From assembly GCA_963753225.1 (NCBI GenBank), contig CAVWBQ010000010.1:62001-126000 (forward strand): DNA of 64,000 nucleotides, written 5' to 3'. The notes under the pieces were generated by a model. The model did no database searches. It saw only the letters and a list, made by a program, of their open reading frames with translations, and was not told the origin of the DNA. The stretch is from Palsa-504 sp963753225. Lineage in GTDB: Bacteria > Actinomycetota > Actinomycetes > Streptosporangiales > Streptosporangiaceae. Both the position numbers and the translations under genes were made by a program. This document shows, piece after piece, positions 1-7,693 of the stretch (position 1 is its first letter; the number at the start of each line of letters is the position of its first letter).

Positions 1-162
1 CTCCTGGAGTTGTCAACTCTAAGGTTGATTGCATTTCGCCGCCTTCGCAAGCCGACACGCTCAGAGGCATTCGCGGACTAGGGCGCACTGGGATGGACTC
101 TGGTTACCGTTTGACCGCAACCGGGCCGGCCAGCCCTCCTGGCCTCGAGCGAGCCCCGCCGT

Positions 163-285
163 ACCTTGACCGGTCACCGCAGCCTGGTCTTCGGGGTGGC
201 GTTCAGCCCGGACGGGCGGCTGCTAGCCAGCTGCGGCGACGACAAGACGGTGAGGCTGTGGGATCTCATCCCGGCTAACAGATAA
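163..285 (+). pseudogene. C-terminal remnant of a WD40-repeat protein
   Basis: The frame reads a clean WD40 blade: a TGH motif, then VAFSPDGRLLAS, then DDKTVRLWD, followed a few residues later by a stop. WD40 blades normally occur in sevens at the end of large actinobacterial kinases or NB-ARC/TIR proteins. Here only one survives. The frame is closed by a stop just upstream (112-114) and has no start codon, so this is the broken tail of a larger gene, possibly damaged upstream or continuing in another frame left of the window. It cannot make a functional propeller by itself. Confidence 0.75.
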
Positions 286-343
286 CTGACAGGGCTCTAC
301 TCATACCTGATTATTGGCGGCAGCCTAGCCCGCAGCTTCCCAC

Positions 344-376
344 TATCAGAGGTAACCGCCCATTATCTCCGCTAAC
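344..376. promoter_or_regulatory. 33-bp element, copy 1, upstream of padR-like gene
   Basis: This block matches 1762-1794 at 29 of 33 positions. It contains AGAGGTAA (348-355) and an imperfect inverted partner TTATCTCC (363-370) with a 7-nt spacer. It lies about 50 bp before the PadR-family start codon, the usual place for an autoregulatory operator. A PadR dimer binding such a dyad is the simplest reading, but binding is inferred. Confidence 0.55.
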
Positions 377-423
377 CGACGGGCAAACTTGTTCTCTACC
401 TAGGGGCTTGGTAGAGTAAGACC

Positions 424-771
424 ATGGCAGGCAAGAAACCGTCCGGACCGCGGATGACGATCCCGACCCAGCTGGTCCTCCGCACCCTGCTGGCCGAGCC
501 GACGCAGGAGATGTACGGGCTGCAGATCTGCGAGGCCGCCGGGCTGCCCAGCGGCACCATCCACCCGATCCTGGCCCGGCTGGAGAACGAGCACGGCTGG
601 CTGACCTCCCAGTGGGAGGACGTCAGGCCCGAAGACGAGGGCCGCCCGCGTCGGCGGTACTACCGGTTGACCGAAGACGGCGCCGAGCGGGCCCGCATCG
701 CCTTGGCCCAGGCCACCACCTCCGTCACCGCCCTGAGCCTGCGAGCCCGGCCTGCCGGAGGCCTGGCATGA
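424..771 (+). CDS. PadR-family transcriptional regulator
   Basis: A 115-residue winged-helix protein. The core reads QLVLRTLLAEPTQEMYGLQI, then a recognition-helix stretch with SGTIHPILARLE and a wing with RPRRRYYRLTEDGAERA, the classic PadR signature. PadR proteins are dimeric repressors that often control the membrane-protein genes downstream of them. Here the stop overlaps the start of the next gene by ATGA, and that gene overlaps a third, so all three are probably one transcript. The C-terminal dimerisation helix is short, as in the small PadR subfamily. A near-palindromic 33-bp element sits upstream and again just after the operon. The ligand or signal is not predictable. Confidence 0.9.
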   Translation: MAGKKPSGPRMTIPTQLVLRTLLAEPTQEMYGLQICEAAGLPSGTIHPILARLENEHGWLTSQWEDVRPEDEGRPRRRYYRLTEDGAERARIALAQATTSVTALSLRARPAGGLA

Positions 772-1421
772 GCGCCAGAATAACGGGCGTCCGCGACCTC
801 GTCGTCGCCCTCGACCGCCGCCTCGCCATCGACCACAACCACGACCGCCCCCCCAGCCGCATCGCCTACGACCTCGCCGGCGACCTCGACCGCGTCCTCA
901 AGCGCAACCCCGCCCTCGCCCGCGACCTCGACCGCGCCCTCGACCTCGCCGGCGACCCCGACCTCAACCGCGCCCTCACCTACCACCGCAACCGCGCCCG
1001 CGACCTCGACCGCGCCCTCCACCGCGCCCCCGACCGCAACCGCGCCCTCACCTACGACCGCAACCTCCCCCTCACCGACGACCTCAACCTCGCCCTCACC
1101 CGCGCCGCCGTCCTCGTCAGCGCCCTCAATCACTTCGGCCTCGACCGCGCCGCCGCCGGCATCTTCGGCCGCAGCCGTGCGCAGCGGGAGGCCGGGCGGG
1201 TGGCGTACCCGGCGGCCAGGCTGCTGGCCGGCGCCGCCCGGCTGCTGCCCGCAGCCGATCGGGCCCGGTACGCCGAGGAGTACCGCAGCGAGCTGTGGGA
1301 GCTGGCCCGGGCCGGCACCGCGGGCCCCGGCCAGCTGGGGTACGCGCTGCGGCAGCTGCGCAGCGCGCCGCGGACCGGCCGGGCGCTGCGGGCTCTGCGG
1401 CGCCGGGGCGCGGCACCGTGA
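768..1421 (+). CDS. repeat-rich protein of PadR operon, unknown function
   Basis: A 217-residue product whose ATG lies inside the stop of the PadR gene. Residues about 10-125 are a run of degenerate repeats built on DLDRAL, DLNRAL and TYDRN, encoded by C-rich DNA in which near-copies of cgcgacctcgaccgcgccct recur. The rest (from about residue 140) is different: an alanine/arginine-rich helical stretch with AARLLPAADRARYAEEYRSE, a sequence type I associate with the small helical or membrane proteins paired with PadR genes in actinomycetes. There is no clear membrane segment. The repeats look like slippage products. The frame is open throughout, so the gene may be intact. No function can be assigned. 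Confidence 0.7.
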   Translation: MSARITGVRDLVVALDRRLAIDHNHDRPPSRIAYDLAGDLDRVLKRNPALARDLDRALDLAGDPDLNRALTYHRNRARDLDRALHRAPDRNRALTYDRNLPLTDDLNLALTRAAVLVSALNHFGLDRAAAGIFGRSRAQREAGRVAYPAARLLAGAARLLPAADRARYAEEYRSELWELARAGTAGPGQLGYALRQLRSAPRTGRALRALRRRGAAP

Positions 1422-1759
1422 TTAGCGCGGCGAGGCGGGCCGGCCGGATGGCGGCCGGGCTGCTGCCCGCGGCCGCGCTGGCCCGGCTCGGCCTGCCTGC
1501 GCTGGCCGCGGCGGTCATCCTCGCCGTCGCGGCGCTCGGGGCGGCCTGCTGGGTCATCGCCAGCGGCGACCGCTCGGACCGGGTGACCCGGATGATCTAC
1601 GCCCGGCACGGCGACGCCAGGTCCCTGACCTCAAGGCCGCCTGCTGCCCCAGCCCGCGCCTCCCGCCGGAGGCCGGCGCGGGCCGCCGGCACCCGGCCCG
1701 GCACCGACCCTCCGGACGCCACGGCCGGGCCGAGCCCGACGGACATCATCGGGCCATGA
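1418..1759 (+). CDS. small single-pass membrane protein of PadR operon
   Basis: A 113-residue protein starting at a GTG that overlaps the previous stop (GTGA). Residues about 8-50 hold one long hydrophobic stretch (LARLGLPALAAAVILAVAAL and on), followed by a short soluble part and a Pro/Ala/Arg-rich tail that is probably disordered. The membrane segment and translational coupling suggest it is the membrane partner controlled by the PadR protein at the head of the operon. It matches no family I can name. Confidence 0.6.
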   Translation: MISAARRAGRMAAGLLPAAALARLGLPALAAAVILAVAALGAACWVIASGDRSDRVTRMIYARHGDARSLTSRPPAAPARASRRRPARAAGTRPGTDPPDATAGPSPTDIIGP

Positions 1760-1761
1760 CT

Positions 1762-1794
1762 TATCAGAGGTAACAGCCCATTACCTCTGGTAAC
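1762..1794. promoter_or_regulatory. 33-bp element, copy 2, after the PadR operon
   Basis: This copy has perfect 8-bp arms, AGAGGTAA (1766-1773) and TTACCTCT (1781-1788), with a 7-nt spacer. It begins directly after the last stop of the operon. A related single half (CATTATCTCTGATA) follows at 1845-1858. It could be a terminator-like hairpin, a second PadR operator, or one end of a mobile unit whose other end is 344-376. Confidence 0.55.
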
Positions 1795-1886
1795 TCGCCG
1801 GCTGTCCTGCGGGAACGGCGCCCGCAGCGAACCTGACTCCCGCGCATTATCTCTGATATTGGGCGCCTAGTGCCGCGTCCGGGTGT

Positions 1887-3218
1887 TCATCGGGTGGCTT
1901 GGCGGGCTCGGTCGAGGACTCCGGCTGTGCTGCCGACGTACATGTCCAGAGTGGTCCGGACATTGGCGTGCCCGGCCATGCAAGAGACATCGGTGGGGTC
2001 GAGCTTCCAGGTGAACAAGGCCACCACGCAGAACACGTGCCGCAGGCTGTGCCAGATCCAGTCGCCGTTGCCGTCCACGTCGCGCCATCCGGCCGCGAGG
2101 TATGCGGGGGCCAGCACCCGCCGGTCGAAGTTGGAGGACCGCCAGTACGCCCCCCGCGGGGACGGGAACATCAGCCCCAGCGGGTTGACGCCCGCCTCCT
2201 GCTCGGCCTGGGCCTCCTCGGCGCGGGCCGCCAGCTTCTCCGCCAGTGGGTAGCCAGCCGGGGTCCGGACAGGGTAGATGGTGCTGCGGCGCTTGCGGCC
2301 CTTAGGAGCCTCTAGGAACAGCTTCCCGCCAACCTCTACCACTTTGCGGTTCACCGTGATGACGCGGTCGGCAGCGGCTATCTGCGGGACGGTCAGGGCG
2401 AACAGCTCGCCTAGGCGCAGCCCGGTGTAGGCGGCGGTGTTCGCCATCAGCTCATGCAGTTCCCCGTTCCGTCCATCGGCCAGCGCCCGGCCGAGCCTAG
2501 CGACATCGGCGGCAGCGGGTATCTCACCCGGGTCGACGTACTGGACGGTTTCCCCGGACACGCTGACCTGCGGTTCGGGCGCGGCCCGGTCCCCGGCCTG
2601 CCAGTGCACCTGCTTCAGGCGCGGGTTAGCCAGGTACCCGCCCGCTATCCCCGCTGTGACCATAGCCGACAGGCACCTGCGCAGCCGCGCCCCCTCGCCC
2701 TCGGTGGGCGCGGCGTTGACGACGCGCTGCATGTCGCCGGCCGTGATGTCCTGGCAGTTGATCGCGCTGATGACCGGGGCCACGAACCGCTCGCACAGCC
2801 GCCGCTGGGTGTCGGCGTGCTTGCGGGACCACGGCTGGCCGGCCCGATGCCGGCCAGGTGACAGGTACCAGGCGATCAGGTCGGCACCCGGCCGCTCCAT
2901 GTCTGGGGCGTCAGCCTGCAACCGCTCGGTGACCTTCGCCAGCTTGGCGGCCAGCTTCGCCTCGGTTGCGGCCTGCCGGTACCGCCGCTGCCCGTTCTCG
3001 GTGAACACCGCCCGCCATGGCTCTCGGTCAGCCTGGGGCGGGTATACCGTCACCCCGTCGTCCAGTTCGATCACCGCGCGGCCGGGATCACGGACCGAAC
3101 CCCGGGCTCGCCCGGCGACCCCGGCCCGTTTCTGCGGTCGGCGCCGTGACGTCTGGGCGGAGGACGGTTGTGTTACTTCTGTGTTGATCTTGGGTCGCAG
3201 CGGCGCGATCTGCGCCAT
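1887..3218 (-). CDS. tyrosine recombinase/integrase, intact
   Basis: A 443-residue phage/ICE-type integrase. The N-terminal part (about 45-110) carries the arm-binding region, about 110-210 the core-binding SAM-like domain, and 235-430 the catalytic domain. Catalytic residues are visible: R268 in AAYTGLRLGEL, a basic beta-hairpin around K306, H390 and R393 in WHSLRHVF, H417 in MAGHANVRTTLDMYV and the nucleophile Y427. All are present, so the enzyme could be active. The start codon is 59 bp from the 3' end of tRNA-Phe and both read in the same direction, the standard layout of an element integrated into a tRNA 3' end. The rest of that element would extend left out of the window. No excisionase or replication gene is seen here. 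Confidence 0.93.
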   Translation of the reverse strand: MAQIAPLRPKINTEVTQPSSAQTSRRRPQKRAGVAGRARGSVRDPGRAVIELDDGVTVYPPQADREPWRAVFTENGQRRYRQAATEAKLAAKLAKVTERLQADAPDMERPGADLIAWYLSPGRHRAGQPWSRKHADTQRRLCERFVAPVISAINCQDITAGDMQRVVNAAPTEGEGARLRRCLSAMVTAGIAGGYLANPRLKQVHWQAGDRAAPEPQVSVSGETVQYVDPGEIPAAADVARLGRALADGRNGELHELMANTAAYTGLRLGELFALTVPQIAAADRVITVNRKVVEVGGKLFLEAPKGRKRRSTIYPVRTPAGYPLAEKLAARAEEAQAEQEAGVNPLGLMFPSPRGAYWRSSNFDRRVLAPAYLAAGWRDVDGNGDWIWHSLRHVFCVVALFTWKLDPTDVSCMAGHANVRTTLDMYVGSTAGVLDRARQATR

Positions 3219-3276
3219 GGCAATCCCTCGCTTCCTGCGTTCTCGCAGGTGAGAGGGCCGGTGACGCGCCCGATGA

Positions 3277-3353
3277 TGGTGGTCAGGGGCAGGGTCGAAC
3301 TGCCGACCTTCCGCTTTTCAGGCGGACGCTCATACCGACTGAGCTACCTGACC
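3277..3353 (-). tRNA. tRNA-Phe(GAA)
   Basis: On the minus strand the acceptor arm GGTCAGG pairs with CCTGACC, the anticodon loop is CTGAAAA (anticodon GAA) and the T arm is GGCAG-TTCGACC-CTGCC. The discriminator A and an encoded CCA occupy 3280-3277. Its 3' end faces the integrase at 1887-3218, making it the likely attachment site of that element. Confidence 0.95.
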
Positions 3354-3390
3354 TGGCTGGGACCCCAGTGAACCTCACCGGGGATCCCTG

Positions 3391-3465
3391 CGGTCCTGAC
3401 GGGATTTGAACCCGCGACCTCCACCTTGACAGGGTGGCGAGCACTCCAAGCTGCTCTACAGGACC
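3391..3465 (-). tRNA. tRNA-Asp(GTC)
   Basis: On the minus strand the acceptor GGTCCTG pairs with CAGGACC, the anticodon stem CCACC/GGTGG closes loop CTGTCAA (anticodon GTC), and the T loop is TTCAAAT. The CCA end is not encoded. It lies 37 bp upstream of tRNA-Phe in the same direction, so the two are probably co-transcribed. Confidence 0.95.
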
Positions 3466-3783
3466 TCGTGCCGCCAACGGTAGTCGACGTGTCCCCGTGA
3501 TGGGGACTGCAGAAGGCAACCGCCTTCGCCCGCAAGAGCATACCATCGGCGGGCCGGTAGTGAGGCAGCGAACAGGACGGGCAGCCGATGACCACGGCGG
3601 GCCGTAGCAGCTTCGCCGCGCTGGAGGCCGAGGCGAGACGGCGTGGCTGAGCCGCGGGGCCAGGGCGTGGCCGCCGGGTCACGCGTCAAGAACGCGCCAG
3701 CTGACCCGGGTGACCAGGGCGAGTCCGCCGACCCGTTCGGCATTAATGAGCCTGCTAGCCGACCCGGCCCACGCGGGCCGCTG
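3466..3783. other. gene-poor stretch between tRNA-Asp and MarR remnant
   Basis: No convincing gene. A short dyad GTCCCC/GGGGAC with a 5-nt loop lies at 3491-3507, upstream of tRNA-Asp. The rest has coding-like composition but only short shadows, so it may be further decayed sequence from the insertion that separates tRNA-Glu from tRNA-Asp. Confidence 0.5.
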
Positions 3784-4160
3784 ATGAGCCCGGGTTTCTG
3801 GCTGCACCATGCGGCGCTGGGCTGGCGGCAGGTGTTCGACCGGCGACTCAGTTCATGCTGCTGGCGTCCGCCGGGTGGCTGGCTACGACCTCCGCCCGGC
3901 CGCCGACCCAGCAGGAAATGGCCGGTCACGCCGGCGCTGCCCGGATGATGGCCTCCAAGGTGCTGTAGAGCCTGGTGGACCGCGGCCTGTGATCCGGCAG
4001 CCTGATCCGGCCGGCGGACGCGTGAAGCGCCTGGCCTGACGCCCGACGGGCGTGAACTCACCGGCGCGGCATCCGCATCGCGGCCGACCTCGACGAGGAG
4101 ACGTTCTGCCCCGGCGGTCCGCTGCGCAAGACCCTCCAGAACATCGCGGCCAGGGCCCGG
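3784..4160 (+). pseudogene. decayed MarR-family regulator
   Basis: Pieces of a MarR winged-helix protein can be read in order: an N-terminal MSPGFWLHHAALGWRQ, then in a shifted frame LLASAGWLATTSARPPTQQE, MAGHAGAARMMASKVL, a stop, SLVDRGL, another stop, PADA and LTPDGRELTG. At least two stops and one frameshift break it. Intact relatives run about 150 residues with the same order. It sits between tRNA-Glu and tRNA-Asp, where actinomycetes usually have little or nothing, so it probably arrived by insertion and is now dead. Confidence 0.7.
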
Positions 4161-4212
4161 GCCGCTTCCTGGCCCGCACGGAACCGGGGCCAGGAACGGC
4201 ACCATCAGCGCG

Positions 4213-4285
4213 TGCCCCCAACGGGATTCGAACCCGTGCCGCCGCCTTGAAAGGGCGGTGTCCTAGGCCGCTAGACGATGGGGGC
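4213..4285 (-). tRNA. tRNA-Glu(TTC)
   Basis: On the minus strand the acceptor GCCCCCA pairs with TGGGGGC, anticodon stem CCGCC/GGCGG closes loop CTTTCAA (anticodon TTC), and the T loop is TTCGAAT. No CCA is encoded. With tRNA-Asp and tRNA-Phe it forms the Glu-Asp-Phe set common in actinomycetes, here split by about 750 bp. Confidence 0.95.
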
Positions 4286-4579
4286 GCCGCCGGTTTTGGC
4301 CGCCGTAGACGGCGTCAGCCAACCGTCTGGACGGCCCCAGCATAGGGGAAGACACCAAGAACCAGCAAAGCGGATAGACCGCCGCCAAGTCGGCCGGAAT
4401 TCAGCGCCATACCCCTTGCAAAGATCGGCCGCATCAGACACGGTAAGCGATATGGGAGTTACACAGTGATGACAATCGTCGGCGATCTCGGCGGGCGTCA
4501 CTGGACGACCAGGGGGCATTTACATGCTTGACGGCGAAACCGGGCATACGTTGCGTACAATCCTGGCCGGCGCCTGAAG
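4286..4579. other. intergenic region before MFS gene
   Basis: No gene seen. The stretch is less GC-rich than its surroundings toward its right end and should hold the promoters of tRNA-Glu (minus) and of the transporter (plus). No clear promoter motif stands out. Confidence 0.4.
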
Positions 4580-5925
4580 GTGAGCCAGACCGTGACGTCT
4601 GAGCTCCGGGCCGAGCCCGGCAAAGCCTGGATCCGGAACGACGGCCAGGATGCCCACGTCATCCACTCAGGCCGTCACCGGCGTGCCCCCGAGGCACGGT
4701 CGTCCTACCGCGAGGTCTTCGCCATCGGCGAGTTCCGCGCGCTGTGGAGTGCCCAGGTACTCTCCTGCGCCGGCGATCAGTTCGCCCAGGTGGCCATCGC
4801 CATCCTGGTCTACGGCCGGACCCACTCGCCCTTCCTCACCGCGCTGGCCTACGCGCTCACCTACCTGCCGCCGATCGCGGGCGGCCCGCTGCTCTCCGGC
4901 CTGGCCGACCTGTTCCCGCGCCGCCGGGTAATGATCGTCTGCGACCTGTTGCGGATCGGCACGGTCGGGCTGATGGCGGTCCCCGGCCTCCCCCTCACCG
5001 CGCTCTGCGCACTGCTGTTCTGCACCGTGCTGACCGGTGTGCCGTTCTCCTCGGCGAGGGCCGCGCTCATGCCGGACGTGCTGCCCGGCGACAAGTTCGT
5101 ACTCGGCTCCGCAGTCGGCAACATCACCTTTCAGGCCAGCCAGATTCTCGGCTTCGTCGCGGGCGCCGCCGTCGTCGCCGTGCTCGACCCGCACAAGACA
5201 CTGGGCATTGATGCCGCGACGTTCGCCGCGTCGGCCCTCATCGTCCTGACCGGAGTGCGGAGCCGTCCGGCGCCGGCCCGGCCGGCGGGACCCGGGCCTC
5301 GCTATGGTCTGTCTCCGCGGACGGCATCCGGATCGTCTTCGGTAACCGCCTGCTGCTGGCCCTGTTGCTTTTCGGCTGGCTGGCTGGCTTTTACATCGTC
5401 CCCGAGGGCCTGGCCGTGCCCTACGCGCGCTCCCTGCACGGCAACACGCTGACCGTGGGGCTGCTGATGGCCGCCGTGCCTCTCGGCATGGTAATCGGCG
5501 CCTTCCTGCTCGGCCGGATCGCCGCCCCATCCGCGAGGATCAGGATGATGGGCTGGCTTGCCGTCCTGTCCTGCGCGCCGCTGATCGGCAGCGCGTGGAA
5601 TCCGCCGCTTTGGGCCGTACTGGCGCTGTGGATGCTGGCGGGCGCGGGCGGCGCTTACCAGCTCGCCGCGGCCGCGGCGTTCGTGCAGGCGCTGCGCCCC
5701 GATACCAGGGCCCGCGCGTTCGGGGTGGCCCAGTCCGGCCTGTACGCCGTGCAAGGGCTCGGCATCCTGGCCGGCGGCGCGGTGGCACAGCTGATCGGCG
5801 CCCCGCTCGCCGTCGGCCTGGCCGGCCTGCTCGGCCTGACCGCGGCCACCATGCTCGCCATGAGCTGGACGCACCTGCGCGGCCGGCTGATCCAGGCACG
5901 GCCGAACGGGCCGGAGAGCCCCTAG
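4580..5925 (+). pseudogene. MFS transporter, frameshifted
   Basis: Two frames together encode a 12-helix major facilitator protein of about 450 residues. The first half (GTG at 4580, SYREVFAIGEFRALWSAQVL onward) covers helices 1-6, including the loop LADLFPRRRVMIV typical of drug/siderophore exporters of the MFS_3 (enterobactin-exporter-like) group. Between about 5262 and 5292 the reading must move to another frame, which continues with GIRIVFGNRLLLALLLFGW and helices 7-12 to 5925. Both halves keep good membrane pattern and codon bias, so the break is recent or a sequencing error. As written, translation yields a truncated half-transporter. Substrate unknown. Confidence 0.75.
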
Positions 5926-5934
5926 CCCCGGCGG

Positions 5935-6189
5935 CTAGGAGCGCCGCTTGCTGACGAAGCTCTCGGCGATGGAGCTGCCGTCACCGTCATCTTCCGGGAT
6001 CACGATCCAGGCGACCAGGTAGAGCAGGACGCCGGCCCCGCCGAAGATAGTGAACAAAGCGAACGCCAGCCGGACCAGGGTCGGGTCGATGCCGAAATAG
6101 GCCGCTAGGCCGGCGCAGACGCCCGCGACGACACGACCCTCGCGGATCCGGTACAGGCGCTTGGTTCCGTTGCTACTTGGTTCGGTCAT
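5935..6189 (-). CDS. PspC-domain membrane protein
   Basis: An 84-residue protein with the PspC domain: KRLYRIREGRVVAGVCAGLA, then YFGIDPTLVRLAFALF and a hydrophobic hairpin to VAWIVIPEDD. PspC-type proteins are small membrane sensors linked to envelope stress. The start is taken at the ATG giving MTEPSSNG, because the domain begins right after it; upstream in-frame codons overlap the divergent dehydrogenase promoter. It is a lone gene here, convergent with the transporter and divergent from the acyl-CoA dehydrogenase. Confidence 0.88.
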   Translation of the reverse strand: MTEPSSNGTKRLYRIREGRVVAGVCAGLAAYFGIDPTLVRLAFALFTIFGGAGVLLYLVAWIVIPEDDGDGSSIAESFVSKRRS

Positions 6190-6278
6190 GGCTAGATCAT
6201 GCCCACTCCGGGGGCGGGCTGACATCAGGAACATCCCGGTTAATACCCTGATCTTGAGCCAGAAGAGAGGAACCGGCC

Positions 6279-7448
6279 ATGGCCACAGGCGCACCGAACA
6301 CGGACTTGCTGCAGATCGACGACGAGCTGACCGACGAGGAGCGGCTCATCCGTGACACCGTGCGCGCCTTCGCCGGCGACCGGGTGCTGCCGCACGTCGA
6401 GGACTGGTTCGAGGAGGGCACGCTGCCACGGGACATCATGCCGGAGCTCGGCAAGCTGGGAGTACTCGGCATGCACCTGACCGGCTACGGCTGCGCCGGT
6501 GCCGGGGCGATCGCCTACGGCGTCGCCTGCCGGGAACTCGAGGCGTGTGACTCCGGCCTGCGCAGCGCCGCCTCGGTCCAGGGCTCCCTGTCCATGTACC
6601 CGATCTGGCGCTACGGGTCGGACGAACAGAAAAACGAGTGGCTGCCCCGGATGGCGACCGGGGAGGCGGTCGGCTGCTTCGGCCTCACCGAGCCCGATCA
6701 CGGTTCCGACCCGGGCAGCATGCGGACGTTTGCCCGCCAGGACGGTTCCGACTGGGTGCTGTCCGGCACCAAGATGTGGATCACCAACGGCAGCATCGCC
6801 GACATCGCCGTGATCTGGGCCGGGACCGAGGAAGGCATCCGCGGTTTCCTGGTCCCGCGCGGCACGGCCGGCTTCACCACCCGGGATATCCACAAGAAAC
6901 TGTCGCTGCGCGCCTCCATCACCTCCGAGCTCCACCTGGATGAGGTCAGGCTGCCCGCCGGCGCCGTGCTTCCCGGCGTCACCGGGCTCAAGGGACCGCT
7001 GTCGTGCCTGAGCGAAGCTAGGTTCGGCATCGCGTGGGGAGTCACCGGCGCGGCCCGGGCCTGCCTGGAGAGCGCGATCGAGTACGCCAAGACCCGCGAG
7101 CAGTTCGGCAAGCCCATCGCGTCTTTCCAGCTGACGCAGGCCAAGCTCAGCTGGATGGCGGCGGACCTGTACCGCTCGCAGCTGCTCGCGCTGCACCTCG
7201 GGCGGCTCAAGGAGGCGGGTTCGGTCAGCCCGGTGCAGGTCAGCATCGCCAAGATGACCAACGTGCGGTCGGCGCTCGATATCGCCAGGCAGGCGCGGAC
7301 GGTGCTCGGAGCCAGCGGCGTGACGCTGGAGTACCCGCCGATCCGGCACGCGAATAACCTGGAGGCCGTGCTGACCTACGAGGGCACCGAGGAGATCCAT
7401 ACGCTGGCCATCGGCCAGGCGCTCACCGGCATCTCCGCGTACCGTTAA
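6279..7448 (+). CDS. gcdH: glutaryl-CoA-dehydrogenase-like acyl-CoA dehydrogenase
   Basis: A 389-residue FAD enzyme of the acyl-CoA dehydrogenase family. The stretch RSAASVQGSLSMYPIWRYGS matches the glutaryl-CoA dehydrogenase substrate pocket, where the arginine and serine bind the distal carboxylate. FGLTEPDHGSDPGSM is the FAD-binding signature, and the glutamate in TYEGTEEIH is the catalytic base. Glutaryl-CoA dehydrogenase oxidises and decarboxylates glutaryl-CoA to crotonyl-CoA in lysine and tryptophan breakdown. An AGAGGA ribosome site precedes the ATG. Length is normal and it appears intact. A broader acyl-CoA substrate cannot be excluded. Confidence 0.88.
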   Translation: MATGAPNTDLLQIDDELTDEERLIRDTVRAFAGDRVLPHVEDWFEEGTLPRDIMPELGKLGVLGMHLTGYGCAGAGAIAYGVACRELEACDSGLRSAASVQGSLSMYPIWRYGSDEQKNEWLPRMATGEAVGCFGLTEPDHGSDPGSMRTFARQDGSDWVLSGTKMWITNGSIADIAVIWAGTEEGIRGFLVPRGTAGFTTRDIHKKLSLRASITSELHLDEVRLPAGAVLPGVTGLKGPLSCLSEARFGIAWGVTGAARACLESAIEYAKTREQFGKPIASFQLTQAKLSWMAADLYRSQLLALHLGRLKEAGSVSPVQVSIAKMTNVRSALDIARQARTVLGASGVTLEYPPIRHANNLEAVLTYEGTEEIHTLAIGQALTGISAYR

Positions 7449-7540
7449 TCTCAGCGCGCGACCGGGCCGCGAAGTCGGTACGCTTCGTCTCTAGACGCCG
7501 GCTCGGTCGGCGTAGCAGGCGTCGGCTCGCCCGGCGCAGC

Positions 7541-7615
7541 GGGGCGTTAGCTCAATGGCAGAGCAGTGGGCTTTTAACCCATTGGTTCAGGGTTCGACCC
7601 CCTGGCGCCCCACCA
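7541..7615 (+). tRNA. tRNA-Lys(TTT)
   Basis: Acceptor GGGGCGT pairs with GCGCCCC (one T-G wobble), anticodon stem GTGGG/CCCAT closes loop CTTTTAA (anticodon TTT), T arm is CAGGG-TTCGACC-CCCTG, and the discriminator A and CCA are encoded (7612-7615). The 3' part, from the anticodon loop to the sequence after CCA, is copied at 13695-14756, marking this gene as an integration target. Confidence 0.95.
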
Positions 7616-7624
7616 GGCAAAACA
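7571..7624 (+). repeat. tRNA-Lys 3' end and flank, putative att site (left)
   Basis: The first 27 bases (7571-7597) are repeated exactly at 13695-13721, and 7598-7624 is repeated with a 3-nt insertion at 14727-14756. tRNA 3' ends are the common target of tyrosine integrases, and an integrase stub begins just after this copy. Confidence 0.8.
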
Positions 7625-7693
7625 TATCGTAGGGATGGCCAGGCGTGGCACGGGTTGTGGCACGGATACGCCTGGCCGAGTTATCGTGCTGTC

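Noticed and set aside
660..1133. Long minus-strand frame of EVAGEGAVEV-type residues
   Set aside because: It is the mirror of the C-rich repeat DNA in the plus-strand gene 768-1421. No start, ribosome site or fold.
3456..4205. 249-codon minus-strand frame across tRNA-Asp and the MarR remnant
   Set aside because: It runs through a tRNA gene and opposite a recognisable MarR pseudogene, and has no protein-like pattern.
4610..5520. Ribosomal frameshifting as explanation of the MFS break
   Set aside because: No slippery heptamer or strong downstream structure stands out at 5262-5292, and transporters of this family do not use it.
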